The notes beneath the pieces are model-generated. The model searched no databases and was not told the origin of the DNA. It saw only the letters and a program-made list of their open reading frames with translations. Below, piece after piece: positions 41,633-50,377 of a stretch of DNA of 64,000 nt (within the stretch, counting starts at the first letter, position 1; each line of letters opens with the position of its first letter). A program made the position numbers and the translations under genes. This DNA comes from an uncultured Collinsella sp. (lineage in GTDB: Bacteria; Actinomycetota; Coriobacteriia; Coriobacteriales; Coriobacteriaceae), in contig CATYVQ010000011.1 of the NCBI GenBank assembly GCA_958413895.1, forward strand, positions 37,516 to 101,515, read 5' to 3'.

Positions 41633-43648
41633 CTACATCACCTCCGCGTGAGGGGTCAAACCATTTGCCTTGAGCACCTCGTCGGGGAGCTCGGAATAGA
41701 AGTGCTCGGTGCCGGGCACGCGCTTGAAGACCGGACGGGTGTCCAGGCCAATACGCGGGTGGCTCGAGCGGGGCGCGAAGCGATCGCCCTTGGGGAAATC
41801 GCGCGGGCTCGGAACGGCGCCGGGCACCTGGTGCAGGCGGCCCGAACCGCTCTCGATGGACAGAACGGAACCCAGAAGACCGCGGGTGTACTCGTGGATC
41901 GGGTTAGTGAGCAGCTCCTTGGTGGGTGCCTGCTCGATAACCTGACCGGCATACATAACCGTGATGTTATGGGCAACCTCGGCGACCAGAGCCAGGTCAT
42001 GCGAAACAAAGATCATGGCAAAGCCGAGCTTGGCCTGAAGATCGTTGAGCAGCTTGATAACCTGCTTCTGGACGGTAACGTCCAGAGCGGTCGTGGGCTC
42101 GTCGCAGATGACCAGCTTGGGGTCGCGGGTAAGGGCCATAGCGATCAGGACACGCTGACGCTGGCCGCCGGAGAGCTCGTGCGGATAGCTCTCGAGCGTG
42201 CGCTTGGGATCGAGGCCGACGAGCTCCAGGAGCTCCTCGGCGCTGCGGGTTCCGCCGCGCTTGGTGAGCTGCTTCATCTGGGCAGAGATGAGCATGGAGG
42301 GGTTGAGCGAGGACAGGGCGTCCTGATAGACCATAGCGATATCGGTACCGCGCAGGCCGAACCACTCCTTCTTGCTCATCTTGAGCAGGTCACGGCCCTC
42401 CCAGAGGACCTCGCCGGAAAGGTGCTCGTCCTCATCGGTCAGGCCCATGATGGCCAGCGTGGTGATGGACTTACCGCAACCGGACTCGCCCACCAGGCCC
42501 ATAGTCTGACCAGGACGGACGTCAAAGTTGACATGGTCGACGACGTTGATATCACCGTGATGCTCAAACTGAATGCAGAAGTCACGGACCGAGAGAATCG
42601 GTTCGACAGACTCGTCGGGCACATGGCGATCGTCACGCTTGAGCTCGACATCGCGCAGGGCGCCAAGGCGAGCGGAGAGGGACTGGGCCTGCTCCTTGTA
42701 GGCGCGAACGGGGTCGGAGACCAGCAGGTCGGCCTCGCGGCGCTTGGAGGAATCGGTCGGATCCAGGGCGGCGGAGGGAGCAGCGGCCATGGCGTCGGTA
42801 ATGCCCTCGGAGAGGATGTTGAGCGCCAGGCAGGTGATCATGATGGCCAGACCCGGGAACAGCGCCTGCCACCAACGGCCAGCGAGCACGCCGCCGCGGG
42901 CGTCGGCGAGGATGTTGCCCCAGGTAGCGGTGGGCTCCTGGATACCAGCGCCGATGAAGGTCAGCGAGGCCTCGAAGATGATGGCGTCGGCGACCAGGGT
43001 AACGGTGAAGACCATGATCGGGGCGATGCAGTTACGCAGAACATGCTTGATCAAAATCCACGGAGCCTTGGCGCCGGAAACGATGACCGCGCGGACATAG
43101 TCCTCGCCGTACTCGGACACGATGTTGGCGCGCACGATACGGGCAATCTGCGGAGTGTACATAAAGCCGATGGCGAAGATGATCGACGGCACGGAGTTGC
43201 CCAGGATGGAAACGAAGACGGCCGCGAGGGCGATGCCCGGGATGGACATGATGATGTCCAGGATACGCATGATCGTCTCGGAGACGGCCTTGCGCGAAAC
43301 CGCTGCAAGGGCGCCCACGACCGAGCCGCAGACCAGAGCCATGGCAGTGGCGCCAAAGCCGATGATCAGCGAGTAACGACCACCGTAGAGCATACGCGAC
43401 AGAATGTCGCGACCCTTATCGTCGGTACCGAAGATAAATCCGTTGCCGGGAGCCTGGCGAGCCGTAAAGATCTCGACCGGGCTATAGGGGGCAAGAAGGG
43501 GCGCCAGAATCGCAGTCAGGGCGACCAGCACCAGCACGACGGCGGCAATCTTAGAAGACAGCGTCATCTTCTTCCAGCCACCGAGCTTGAGCCCCTTGGA
43601 GGCAGCCTTCTCGAGCTGCTCGGTTTGCTTCTCTCGAATCTTTACCAT
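41633..43648 (-). CDS. satC: Sialic-acid-type ABC transporter, permease-ATPase fusion
   Basis: A 671-residue fusion. Residues about 1-300 are an OppC-like permease (six membrane segments, FGTDDKGRDILSRMLYGGRYSL, EAA loop RAVIVSGAKAPWILIKHVLRN). A charged linker follows (about 300-345). Then comes an OppD-like ATPase (GLVGESGCGKSITTL, LSGGQRQRVLIAMAL, LVICDEPTTALD) with an oligopeptide-type C-terminus that lacks most of the cysteines. This permease-ATPase fusion is the hallmark of the sialic-acid importers described in Haemophilus ducreyi and Corynebacterium, which supports the operon assignment. Confidence 0.87.
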   Translation of the reverse strand: MVKIREKQTEQLEKAASKGLKLGGWKKMTLSSKIAAVVLVLVALTAILAPLLAPYSPVEIFTARQAPGNGFIFGTDDKGRDILSRMLYGGRYSLIIGFGATAMALVCGSVVGALAAVSRKAVSETIMRILDIIMSIPGIALAAVFVSILGNSVPSIIFAIGFMYTPQIARIVRANIVSEYGEDYVRAVIVSGAKAPWILIKHVLRNCIAPIMVFTVTLVADAIIFEASLTFIGAGIQEPTATWGNILADARGGVLAGRWWQALFPGLAIMITCLALNILSEGITDAMAAAPSAALDPTDSSKRREADLLVSDPVRAYKEQAQSLSARLGALRDVELKRDDRHVPDESVEPILSVRDFCIQFEHHGDINVVDHVNFDVRPGQTMGLVGESGCGKSITTLAIMGLTDEDEHLSGEVLWEGRDLLKMSKKEWFGLRGTDIAMVYQDALSSLNPSMLISAQMKQLTKRGGTRSAEELLELVGLDPKRTLESYPHELSGGQRQRVLIAMALTRDPKLVICDEPTTALDVTVQKQVIKLLNDLQAKLGFAMIFVSHDLALVAEVAHNITVMYAGQVIEQAPTKELLTNPIHEYTRGLLGSVLSIESGSGRLHQVPGAVPSPRDFPKGDRFAPRSSHPRIGLDTRPVFKRVPGTEHFYSELPDEVLKANGLTPHAEVM

Positions 43649-43651
43649 AAT

Positions 43652-44608
43652 CTACACCGTCCTGATGCGCGGGTTAATGAGCAGGTAGAGCATGTCAACC
43701 ACGATGTTGATGATGATGAAGGCGAGAGCAACGACGATGACGACGCCCTGAACCAGGTTCGCCTCGTTGCCCTGAACGCCCTGCAGAATCGCGGTGCCCA
43801 TGCCGGGGAGGTTGAAGATAACCTCGATGACGACGGCGCCGCCCATGAGGTAACCGATCTTAAGACCGAGGGTGGTGACCGGGGTGATCAGCGCATTGCG
43901 AAGAACGTTGATGCCGACGACGACCTTCTCGGGAACGCCGGCGCCGCGAGCCATACGGACATAATCCTTGTCGAGCTCCTCGACCATGGCGGTACGCACG
44001 ATACGAGTCATCTGGCCCGTCAGCGGAAATGCCAAGGCGATAGCGGGCATGATCATACGTCCCAGATAGCCAACCGGATTCGTGGTGAAGTGAGGCAGAG
44101 CACCCGATGCCGGAAGCACCTTAAGGTAGGAAGAGAACAGCAGGATCAACAGAACGGCAAGCCAGAACGACGGGGTTGCCAGGCCGGCGATGGAAAAGAC
44201 GCGGATCACTTGGTCCGGCCATTTGTCGCGATACAGTGCCGCGATGACGCCGAGCAAAAACGAAACGACCGCACCGATGGCAAGACCGATGAAGGTCAGC
44301 TGCATCGTGACGGGCAGGGCCGTGGAGATGCGCTTGGCAACGGAGTTGCGAGCAGCACCATAGGTGCCCATGTCGCCATGGATCAAATCGCCCATATAAC
44401 GCACGTAGCGCACGGGCCAGGGGTCGTCCAGACCATACTTCTCATGGTACTCGGCGACCGCCTCGGGCGAGGCACCGTCACCCAACGCCGTGTAGGCGGG
44501 GTCGGTCTTGGAGAACGACATAAGGAAGAACACCAGGACGGTGACGCCCAATGCCATGATCGGCAGCGCCACGAGACGCCTTCCAATCAAACGTAGCAAG
44601 TTGTTCAC
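43652..44608 (-). CDS. satB: Sialic-acid-type ABC transporter, permease subunit
   Basis: A 318-residue OppB-like permease with an N-terminal helix, an extracytoplasmic loop and the EAA loop YVRMARGAGVPEKVVVGINVLRNAL. It ends LLINPRIRT. GTG 44608 is the start (GGGGAG upstream); the ORF extension beyond it lacks a site. It forms the channel with the permease half of satC. Confidence 0.86.
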   Translation of the reverse strand: MNNLLRLIGRRLVALPIMALGVTVLVFFLMSFSKTDPAYTALGDGASPEAVAEYHEKYGLDDPWPVRYVRYMGDLIHGDMGTYGAARNSVAKRISTALPVTMQLTFIGLAIGAVVSFLLGVIAALYRDKWPDQVIRVFSIAGLATPSFWLAVLLILLFSSYLKVLPASGALPHFTTNPVGYLGRMIMPAIALAFPLTGQMTRIVRTAMVEELDKDYVRMARGAGVPEKVVVGINVLRNALITPVTTLGLKIGYLMGGAVVIEVIFNLPGMGTAILQGVQGNEANLVQGVVIVVALAFIIINIVVDMLYLLINPRIRTV

Positions 44609-44668
44609 GTTCTCTCCCCTTTCTTTTGTCGGTAGGACCAACTGGTATATGAGTACGGATACTCATTA

Positions 44669-44707
44669 CAAGACCCGAGCGACATCGTTGCCGCCCGGGT
44701 CTTTGTT
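44669..44707 (-). terminator. Intra-operon hairpin between satA and satB
   Basis: AAAGACCCGGGCG and CGCTCGGGTCTT form a 10-bp stem with mismatches around a 12-nt loop; only TTG follows on the minus strand. It may keep satA mRNA more abundant than the downstream genes. Confidence 0.6.
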
Positions 44708-44765
44708 TCAACTATGAGGATACGGTCCCAACGACCGACATCCTGCATACAGACTCAAGCGAGTC

Positions 44766-46379
44766 TTACGCCTTGACGGTCGCAACGCCCCTGAAGGACA
44801 TGCTCGTCGTGCCGATGCCCTTGAAGCCATCGAGGGCCTCGCCGTTGGGCGCAGTGGACGGATCGTCCCAGGAAGCGGAGACGGTCTTGACGTGGACAAC
44901 GGGGTACAGAACGGCGTTGTCGGCAATGATGTCGAAGCACTCGTTCCACTTCTTCTGCTGCTCGTCGCCCTCGGCGGCAAGAGCCTCGTCCATGAGACTG
45001 TGGAGCTTCTGCCACTCAGCGGACTCCTTCCACGGGCAACGGGTCTGCATCCAGACGTTGTCGCCGTACCACCAGTTGAGCAGCAGGTCGGGGTCGGCGC
45101 CGAAGCAGGAAGGATCGCCAGGGGCAAGGAGGATATCGTAGGCCTCGCCGCCGTCGATGGCAGCGTAGGTGGCCGGCGAGGTATCGGTCTGGATGGTCAC
45201 ATCGAAGCCGAGAGCGTCGAGATCGTTCTTGACCTGGGCGGCCATGCCCTTAATCTGCTCGTTGTCGGTAGTGCGCAGGGTGATGGCACCCGGGGTGACG
45301 CCAGACTCCTCGATGAGCTTCTTAGCCTTCTTGGCGTCGGTCTTGTACACCGTGGAAGCCTCATGATAGTTGGTGAAGCTCTTGGGCAGGTAGCAGCTGG
45401 CAGCGGTGGCAAGGCCGGCGAAGGTGTTGCTGACCATCTTCTCGGTGTCGAGCGCATACATGACAGCCTGACGGACCTTGACGTTGTTCCAAGGCTCCTT
45501 GGCGACGTTGAACATGATGAAGCGGGTGCCGAAACCCTGAACGTTATCGATCTTGCAGCCGGCGCTCTCGAGCTGGTCGACGGCGTCAGCGGTAACGAGC
45601 TCCATAACGAGCGTGGAGCCCTCCTGCTGAGCGGTAACGCGAGCGGTGGGGTCGGTCAGGATGCTGTACTGGATCTTCTTATCCTCGGCAGCATACTCAC
45701 CGTTGTACTCGGGGTTGGGAACCAGGGTGATCTCGGTATCGGAGATAGAGTCGTACATCCAGGGGCCGGAGCCGATCGGCTGCTTGGCGCGATCCTCCTC
45801 GGTCTGAGTGGCCGGGGTAACGCGGACGATGGCCAGACGATCCTTGAGCAGGGAGAAGTTGGGGACCTTGGTCTTGACCGTCACGGTGCTGGCGTCCTTG
45901 GCCTCGATGGACTCGAAGGGCTGGAAGAACGGAGCATAGGTAGCGGAAGCGGCGCAAGCGGTGTAGGAGGCGACAACATCGTCAGCGGTGACCTCGGTGC
46001 CATCGGAGAACTTGGCACCCTTTCGGATGGTGACCTCGAAAGTGGTGTCGTCCACAGACTTGGGATCGTCGGTGGCGAGCTCGTTGAAGGTGCTGTAGTC
46101 GTGGTAATCGATGCCGTAGAGGCCCTCGACGACGTGCCAGTTAGCACCCAGGCCCACAGCGGAGCCGGTGCTGGCGGGATCGAAGCTGGACGGAGCGTAA
46201 GCGGAACCAGCGGTGATCACGCCGCCGCCACGGTTGGCGGAATCGGTGGAACCGGAAGCGGAACCCTCGTCGCTAGAGCTGCCACCGCAGCCGGTGAGAC
46301 CAAGCCCTGCGACAGCAGCGACGCTGCCGGTGAGGCCGAGGAACGAACGCCTGGACATACCCTTGTTGATGATGGCCAT
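44766..46379 (-). CDS. satA: Sialic-acid-type ABC transporter, substrate-binding lipoprotein
   Basis: A 537-residue family 5 solute-binding protein. The signal GMSRRSFLGLTGSVAAVAGL ends in a lipobox Cys (LTGCGG); the SRRSFLG start is an excellent twin-arginine motif. Mature-domain motifs include ATDDPKSVDDTTFEVTIRKGAKFSDGTEVTADDV and VRQAVMYALDTEKM. By sequence alone it is a peptide/nickel-type binding protein; the neighbouring fusion permease and nan genes point to sialic acid. ATG 46379 follows GGAGAAGAC. It is the first gene of the operon. Confidence 0.86.
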   Translation of the reverse strand: MAIINKGMSRRSFLGLTGSVAAVAGLGLTGCGGSSSDEGSASGSTDSANRGGGVITAGSAYAPSSFDPASTGSAVGLGANWHVVEGLYGIDYHDYSTFNELATDDPKSVDDTTFEVTIRKGAKFSDGTEVTADDVVASYTACAASATYAPFFQPFESIEAKDASTVTVKTKVPNFSLLKDRLAIVRVTPATQTEEDRAKQPIGSGPWMYDSISDTEITLVPNPEYNGEYAAEDKKIQYSILTDPTARVTAQQEGSTLVMELVTADAVDQLESAGCKIDNVQGFGTRFIMFNVAKEPWNNVKVRQAVMYALDTEKMVSNTFAGLATAASCYLPKSFTNYHEASTVYKTDAKKAKKLIEESGVTPGAITLRTTDNEQIKGMAAQVKNDLDALGFDVTIQTDTSPATYAAIDGGEAYDILLAPGDPSCFGADPDLLLNWWYGDNVWMQTRCPWKESAEWQKLHSLMDEALAAEGDEQQKKWNECFDIIADNAVLYPVVHVKTVSASWDDPSTAPNGEALDGFKGIGTTSMSFRGVATVKA

Positions 46380-46497
46380 GTCTTCTCCTATCAATAGAGA
46401 ATCTTACTCGGGAGCACCTAGACTTGCCCCCGCGCAACTTGCGGACGATATATACCTTACCTACCGACGAACCCAACTGAGGTGCCGCGCTCGGCGA

Positions 46498-46580
46498 CCG
46501 ATACATACATCCGCTTGAACGGTATTTACTACCGTTCACCGAATTCGTTGACAAACGATTCGCCAGACAGTATGTATCGG
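46498..46580 (-). promoter_or_regulatory. Three-way-junction-like structured element upstream of satA
   Basis: An 11-bp perfect outer stem (46498-46508 with 46570-46580) encloses two separate hairpins. One is an 8-bp perfect stem with 5-nt loop (46517-46524 with 46530-46537). The other is a 9-bp stem with one bulged base (46540-46549 with 46554-46562). It lies 118-202 nt before the satA start codon. It may be a 5-prime-UTR regulatory RNA or a clustered DNA operator. I recognise no known riboswitch class. Confidence 0.6.
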
Positions 46581-46638
46581 CGAGGTGAGATATCAGTCTT
46601 CGTCAACCCGCAGGATAGCAGGGTTGTTCACCATGACT

Positions 46639-46660
46639 AGTCAAACGTTTTAGCGTTAAT
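46639..46660. promoter_or_regulatory. Operator-like site and candidate -35 upstream of satA
   Basis: On the minus strand ACGCTAAAACGTTTGACT combines a near-palindromic ACGCTAAAACGT with a TTGACT -35. It resembles the ACGTTAAAACGT palindrome before gapA. A shared LacI/CcpA-like regulator is possible; the regulator gene is not in the window. Confidence 0.4.
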
Positions 46661-46744
46661 AAAACCCGAAACCAGCATGCAATCATGGCGAAATAAATGG
46701 TTGAAAATCACGCAATCATGTATATCAGTAGTTTAGGCTCGTGT

Positions 46745-48691
46745 TTAGCTATCGGAATGGCCAGCCGCCGCCTCGGCGCGCTCGGCATTCCACGCAACGA
46801 GCGCCTCGTGGACCGCCTTGGCAACATCGGCAGGTATGCCGCGAACTTCCGCGATCTCTTGCTCGCTCGCCGCGCGCAAACGCTTCATCGAGCCAAAATG
46901 GCGCATAAGGGCACGTTTTCTGGTGGGTCCCACGCCTGGAACGTCATCGAGTACCGAAACTGTCATGGCTTTATCGCGCAACTCACGATGGAATGTGATT
47001 GCAAAACGGTGCGATTCATCGCGCACCTGTTTAATTAGATAGAGCGACGCGGATCCGGTCGGAAGCACGACGGGAGTCTCGTCCCAAGGCACGAAAACCT
47101 CCTCATCGGCCTTTGCCAAGCCACAAACTGGTATATCGAGCCCAAGAGCCTCAAGTTGCTTGATCGCAGCGGTCAATTGCGGCTTACCGCCATCGACAAC
47201 GAGCAAATCGGGGCGCGAGCCAAAGCGCTCGTCGGCCATGCGCTCGGGAGCATAGCGTCGTCCCAAAACCTCGGACATCGACACGAAGTCGTTTGCCTCG
47301 TCCAATTCGGCCTGAATTTTAAAACGACGGTACTGGCTCTTGTCGGCGCGTCCGTTGGTAAACACCACCATCGAGGCGACGGTAAAGGTTCCGTGCAGCG
47401 TCGAGATATCGAAGCACTCGATACGCATCGGCGGCGCTGGCAGCGCCAGCGCGCTTTCGAGCTCCAGGAGCGCTTGATTGGTGCGGTCGTCAGCGTACCC
47501 CGTTCGCATCATGTAGCGCATGAGGGCATGGCGCGCATTTTTGGATGCCATATCGAGCAAACGGTGCTTTTCGCCACGCTGCGGCCTATGGAGATGGCAG
47601 GAACGCTCGCGCTTGCCTGCAAGCCACTCCCCCAGCGCCTCCGCATCCTCAAGCTCAACAGAGAGGTTTATCTCAGCTGGAATATCAGCCGTCTCGTCGT
47701 AATAGCGCTTAAGAAAGCCCGATTGAAGTTCCTCTTCATCGACATCCAAACCCTTATCGAGAATAAACTCGCAGGTGCGAACTGTTCGGCCCTCGCGAAC
47801 GACGAAGACGCAAGCGGCAGAGATGGTCTCCTCGCGATAGAAGCCGATGACATCGATATCGACGCACGATGGAAAAACAACCTGTTGGCGATCGTCCAGA
47901 CCCCTGATGACCTCCAAACGACGTTTGACGCGCGCAGCGCGCTCAAAGTCGAGCGCCTCGGCGGCATCCGTCATCTCGGAGGTCAGCTCATCGACGACAT
48001 CCTTGCGATGGCCAGACAAAAAGCGCTCGACACGCTTGACGTTCTTGGCATAGTCTGCCGGGGAAATCGCGCCGACACACGCACCCGGGCCGCGCCCGAC
48101 ATGGTAGTCAAAGCAGGGACGCCCGTTTTGCGCGCAAATCATATTGACGATGTCTTCCTCGCCCTTGTGGGACTCGACGATACGACGACAACGACGCCAC
48201 TCCGCACAGGATGCGGAGCAGATGGGGATAACCTTGCGCAGCGTATCTATCGTCTCACGTGCCGCACGGCTATCGGTATAGGGTCCAAAATAGCGCGTTC
48301 CCGCCTTATGACGCTCACGCGTATATTTGATAGCGGGATACAGGTCGCCCTTTGTAATGGCGATAAAGGGGTAGCTCTTGTCATCCTTGAGGTCGACGTT
48401 AAAGTACGGATGGTACTGACCAATCAAATTGCGCTCGAGCACCAACGCCTCGTGCTCGGTCTCCACCACGATATAGTCAAAGCTCGCCACCAGCTGCATC
48501 ATCAGCGGGATCTTTTGACGCTCATCCTGCAGTGTCACGTATTGACGCATGCGGGCGCGCAGGTTTTTCGCCTTGCCCACGTAGATGACATCGCCCTTGG
48601 CATCCTTCCAAAGGTAGCATCCGGGCTGTGTGGGAACGCGCGAAACCTGTTCGGCAAGCGTTGGAATGTTGTCGTGACCGGCCACGCGCAC
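46745..48691 (-). CDS. uvrC: Excinuclease ABC subunit C
   Basis: A 648-residue nuclease that makes both incisions in nucleotide excision repair. An N-terminal GIY-YIG domain (PGCYLWKDAKGDVIYVGKAKNLRARMRQYV) is followed by a Cys-containing region (PICSASCAEWRRCRRI), the UVR motif (SEMTDAAEALDFERAARVKRRLEVI) and the RNase H-like domain (RIECFDISTLHGTFTVASMVVF, LLVVDGGKPQL). Tandem helix-hairpin-helix motifs end the protein (LDDVPGVGPTRKRALMRHFGS). GTG 48691 directly abuts the murJ stop. Confidence 0.96.
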   Translation of the reverse strand: MRVAGHDNIPTLAEQVSRVPTQPGCYLWKDAKGDVIYVGKAKNLRARMRQYVTLQDERQKIPLMMQLVASFDYIVVETEHEALVLERNLIGQYHPYFNVDLKDDKSYPFIAITKGDLYPAIKYTRERHKAGTRYFGPYTDSRAARETIDTLRKVIPICSASCAEWRRCRRIVESHKGEEDIVNMICAQNGRPCFDYHVGRGPGACVGAISPADYAKNVKRVERFLSGHRKDVVDELTSEMTDAAEALDFERAARVKRRLEVIRGLDDRQQVVFPSCVDIDVIGFYREETISAACVFVVREGRTVRTCEFILDKGLDVDEEELQSGFLKRYYDETADIPAEINLSVELEDAEALGEWLAGKRERSCHLHRPQRGEKHRLLDMASKNARHALMRYMMRTGYADDRTNQALLELESALALPAPPMRIECFDISTLHGTFTVASMVVFTNGRADKSQYRRFKIQAELDEANDFVSMSEVLGRRYAPERMADERFGSRPDLLVVDGGKPQLTAAIKQLEALGLDIPVCGLAKADEEVFVPWDETPVVLPTGSASLYLIKQVRDESHRFAITFHRELRDKAMTVSVLDDVPGVGPTRKRALMRHFGSMKRLRAASEQEIAEVRGIPADVAKAVHEALVAWNAERAEAAAGHSDS

Positions 48692-50374
48692 CTACTTGCG
48701 ACGAAGCAACGCCGAGACCTCGGGCATCTTAAGGACGACGGCAAGGCCAAAGGTAACAGCAAGCGAGACGACACCCGCAACGCAAACGTAGCCAAGAGTA
48801 ATCAGAATCGAGCCGCCAAGTGCCCCGACAAAGTGTTCAAGCGCCCCCATGACGCCGGCGCCTGCGGCAGCACCCAGGCCACCGAGCAAAAGGCCAAAGA
48901 AACCGCCATGCAGGATAGATTTGACCTGAAGACCACGCAGGCGACGACGCAGCCACCACAGCGAACAGCCGACCAAGATCACGTAGTCGACGACATACGA
49001 AAGCGCGATTGCCGGCATACCGAAGCCCAGCACAACGCCAAACAGCAGAACCGAGCCGGCCTGGCCGATGGCGGAATACAGGCAATAGCGGCTATAGGGC
49101 TTCATATCGAGCAGGGCAGAGAAGCTCTTCTGCATCAACACGACCACGCCGTAGAGCGGCAGCGAGAACGCCAGGTAGACAAGGAACTCGGACACCAGCG
49201 CCACGCCGGACTCATCAAACTTGCCGGCACAGTAAATCATGTTGAGCGGACGCGCGAAGACAATCAGGTACAGCGCGAACGGAATCAGGAAGAACAGCAT
49301 CTGGGCGACGCCACGCGAAATGCCCGTGCGAACGCTGTCGTAATCCTTCTCCTGTGCGTCGTGAGAGAGCTCGGTATAGAGCGCCGTCGAAAGCGAGGCG
49401 GCAATCAGCGCGTAGGGCAGCGTGTACCACAGGCGCGCATAGGCGATGACGGAAGGACCCGTCTCGGGCTGGACCACCAGCGCGGCAGCGTTGGTGATAG
49501 AAGTCGAGACAAACATGCACACCGTGGCGAGCAGCGTCGGGATACCGAGCGCAATCGTCTGGCGCAGCGCGGGGTCCTTAAAGTCGATATGGATATGGGG
49601 ATGCACGCCGTGCTTGCCAAGCGCGGGGATCTGACATGCCATCTGAACAAAGACACCGAGGGTCGTACCGGCCGCAATCAAGATGATGCCGGCACGTTCA
49701 CCAAACTGTGCGGACACGGGCGCAAAACCCATAAAGCTCGCAATGACGATCACATTGTTGAGGACCGGGGCAAACGTCGACCAGAAGTAGTCGCGGTGTG
49801 CGTTGAGAACGCCCGAAAACACCGAGCCCAAACCATAAAACAGAATCTGGATGGCAAAGAAACGGAACATGAACGCAGCGGTATCCATGCTGCCGCCGTC
49901 ACCCGAAAGGAACGATTGCGTCCAGATAAAGCCCGGGGCGAACACGGTCCCCAGCAACGAAATGCCACCCAGCACCAAAAGCAGAATGCCAAGCAGGTTG
50001 CCCACGTACTCGTTCGAGGCCTCGCGACCCTGCTCACGCCTCACGCCCATGTACACGGGCAAAAACGCCGTCACGAGCATGCCGCCCATCACGAGTTCGT
50101 AGAGCATATTGGGCAGGTTGTTGGCGACCTGATAGGAGGACGAGAGTAGCGACATGCCGATAGCGGCCGCCATTGCCCACGTGCGGATAAAACCGGTAAC
50201 GCGAGACACGATGGTCAGAATGGTCATAAGCCCAGCGGAACGACCAACCGTGGAGTAGTCCGACGAGCCCATGTCGTCAGTGTCATCTCGCGACGAAGAA
50301 ACTTCGGATGAGGGTGTCTGAGGCGCAGATTCTTTTGCAAAATGAGCTCCGCGCTTCAATTCTTCCTGCGGCAT
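48692..50374 (-). CDS. murJ: Lipid II flippase MurJ
   Basis: A 560-residue MviN/MurJ-type integral membrane protein with about 14 helices, preceded by an unusual 45-residue hydrophilic N-terminus. Typical sequences are STVGRSAGLMTILTIVSRVTGFIRTWAMAAAIG, SYQVANNLPNMLYELVMGGMLVTAFLPVY and the Gly/Arg-rich loops. It flips the peptidoglycan precursor lipid II outward. It starts 3 nt after the ybaK stop and is followed directly by uvrC. Confidence 0.94.
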   Translation of the reverse strand: MPQEELKRGAHFAKESAPQTPSSEVSSSRDDTDDMGSSDYSTVGRSAGLMTILTIVSRVTGFIRTWAMAAAIGMSLLSSSYQVANNLPNMLYELVMGGMLVTAFLPVYMGVRREQGREASNEYVGNLLGILLLVLGGISLLGTVFAPGFIWTQSFLSGDGGSMDTAAFMFRFFAIQILFYGLGSVFSGVLNAHRDYFWSTFAPVLNNVIVIASFMGFAPVSAQFGERAGIILIAAGTTLGVFVQMACQIPALGKHGVHPHIHIDFKDPALRQTIALGIPTLLATVCMFVSTSITNAAALVVQPETGPSVIAYARLWYTLPYALIAASLSTALYTELSHDAQEKDYDSVRTGISRGVAQMLFFLIPFALYLIVFARPLNMIYCAGKFDESGVALVSEFLVYLAFSLPLYGVVVLMQKSFSALLDMKPYSRYCLYSAIGQAGSVLLFGVVLGFGMPAIALSYVVDYVILVGCSLWWLRRRLRGLQVKSILHGGFFGLLLGGLGAAAGAGVMGALEHFVGALGGSILITLGYVCVAGVVSLAVTFGLAVVLKMPEVSALLRRK

Positions 50375-50377
50375 CGC

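Larger units (their letters stand above)
46395..46744. other. Regulatory region upstream of the sat/nan operon
   Basis: This 350-nt gap between uvrC and satA is A/T-richer than its surroundings. It holds the junction-like element at 46498-46580, an operator-like site at 46639-46660, and two candidate promoters on the minus strand: TTGACT near 46644, and TTGGGT plus TATATA in 46450-46480. I found no ORF with a ribosome binding site. Confidence 0.55.

Noticed and set aside
41246..44596. A 1116-codon open frame on the plus strand opposite the sat transporter genes
   Set aside because: It is antisense to clear ABC transporter genes with full motif sets, has low-complexity composition typical of the reverse frame of high-GC codons, and has no ribosome binding site.
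47156..50149. A 997-codon plus-strand frame opposite uvrC and murJ
   Set aside because: Shadow of two well-conserved genes; the translation matches no recognisable domain and is rich in Arg/His/Gln from complementary codons.
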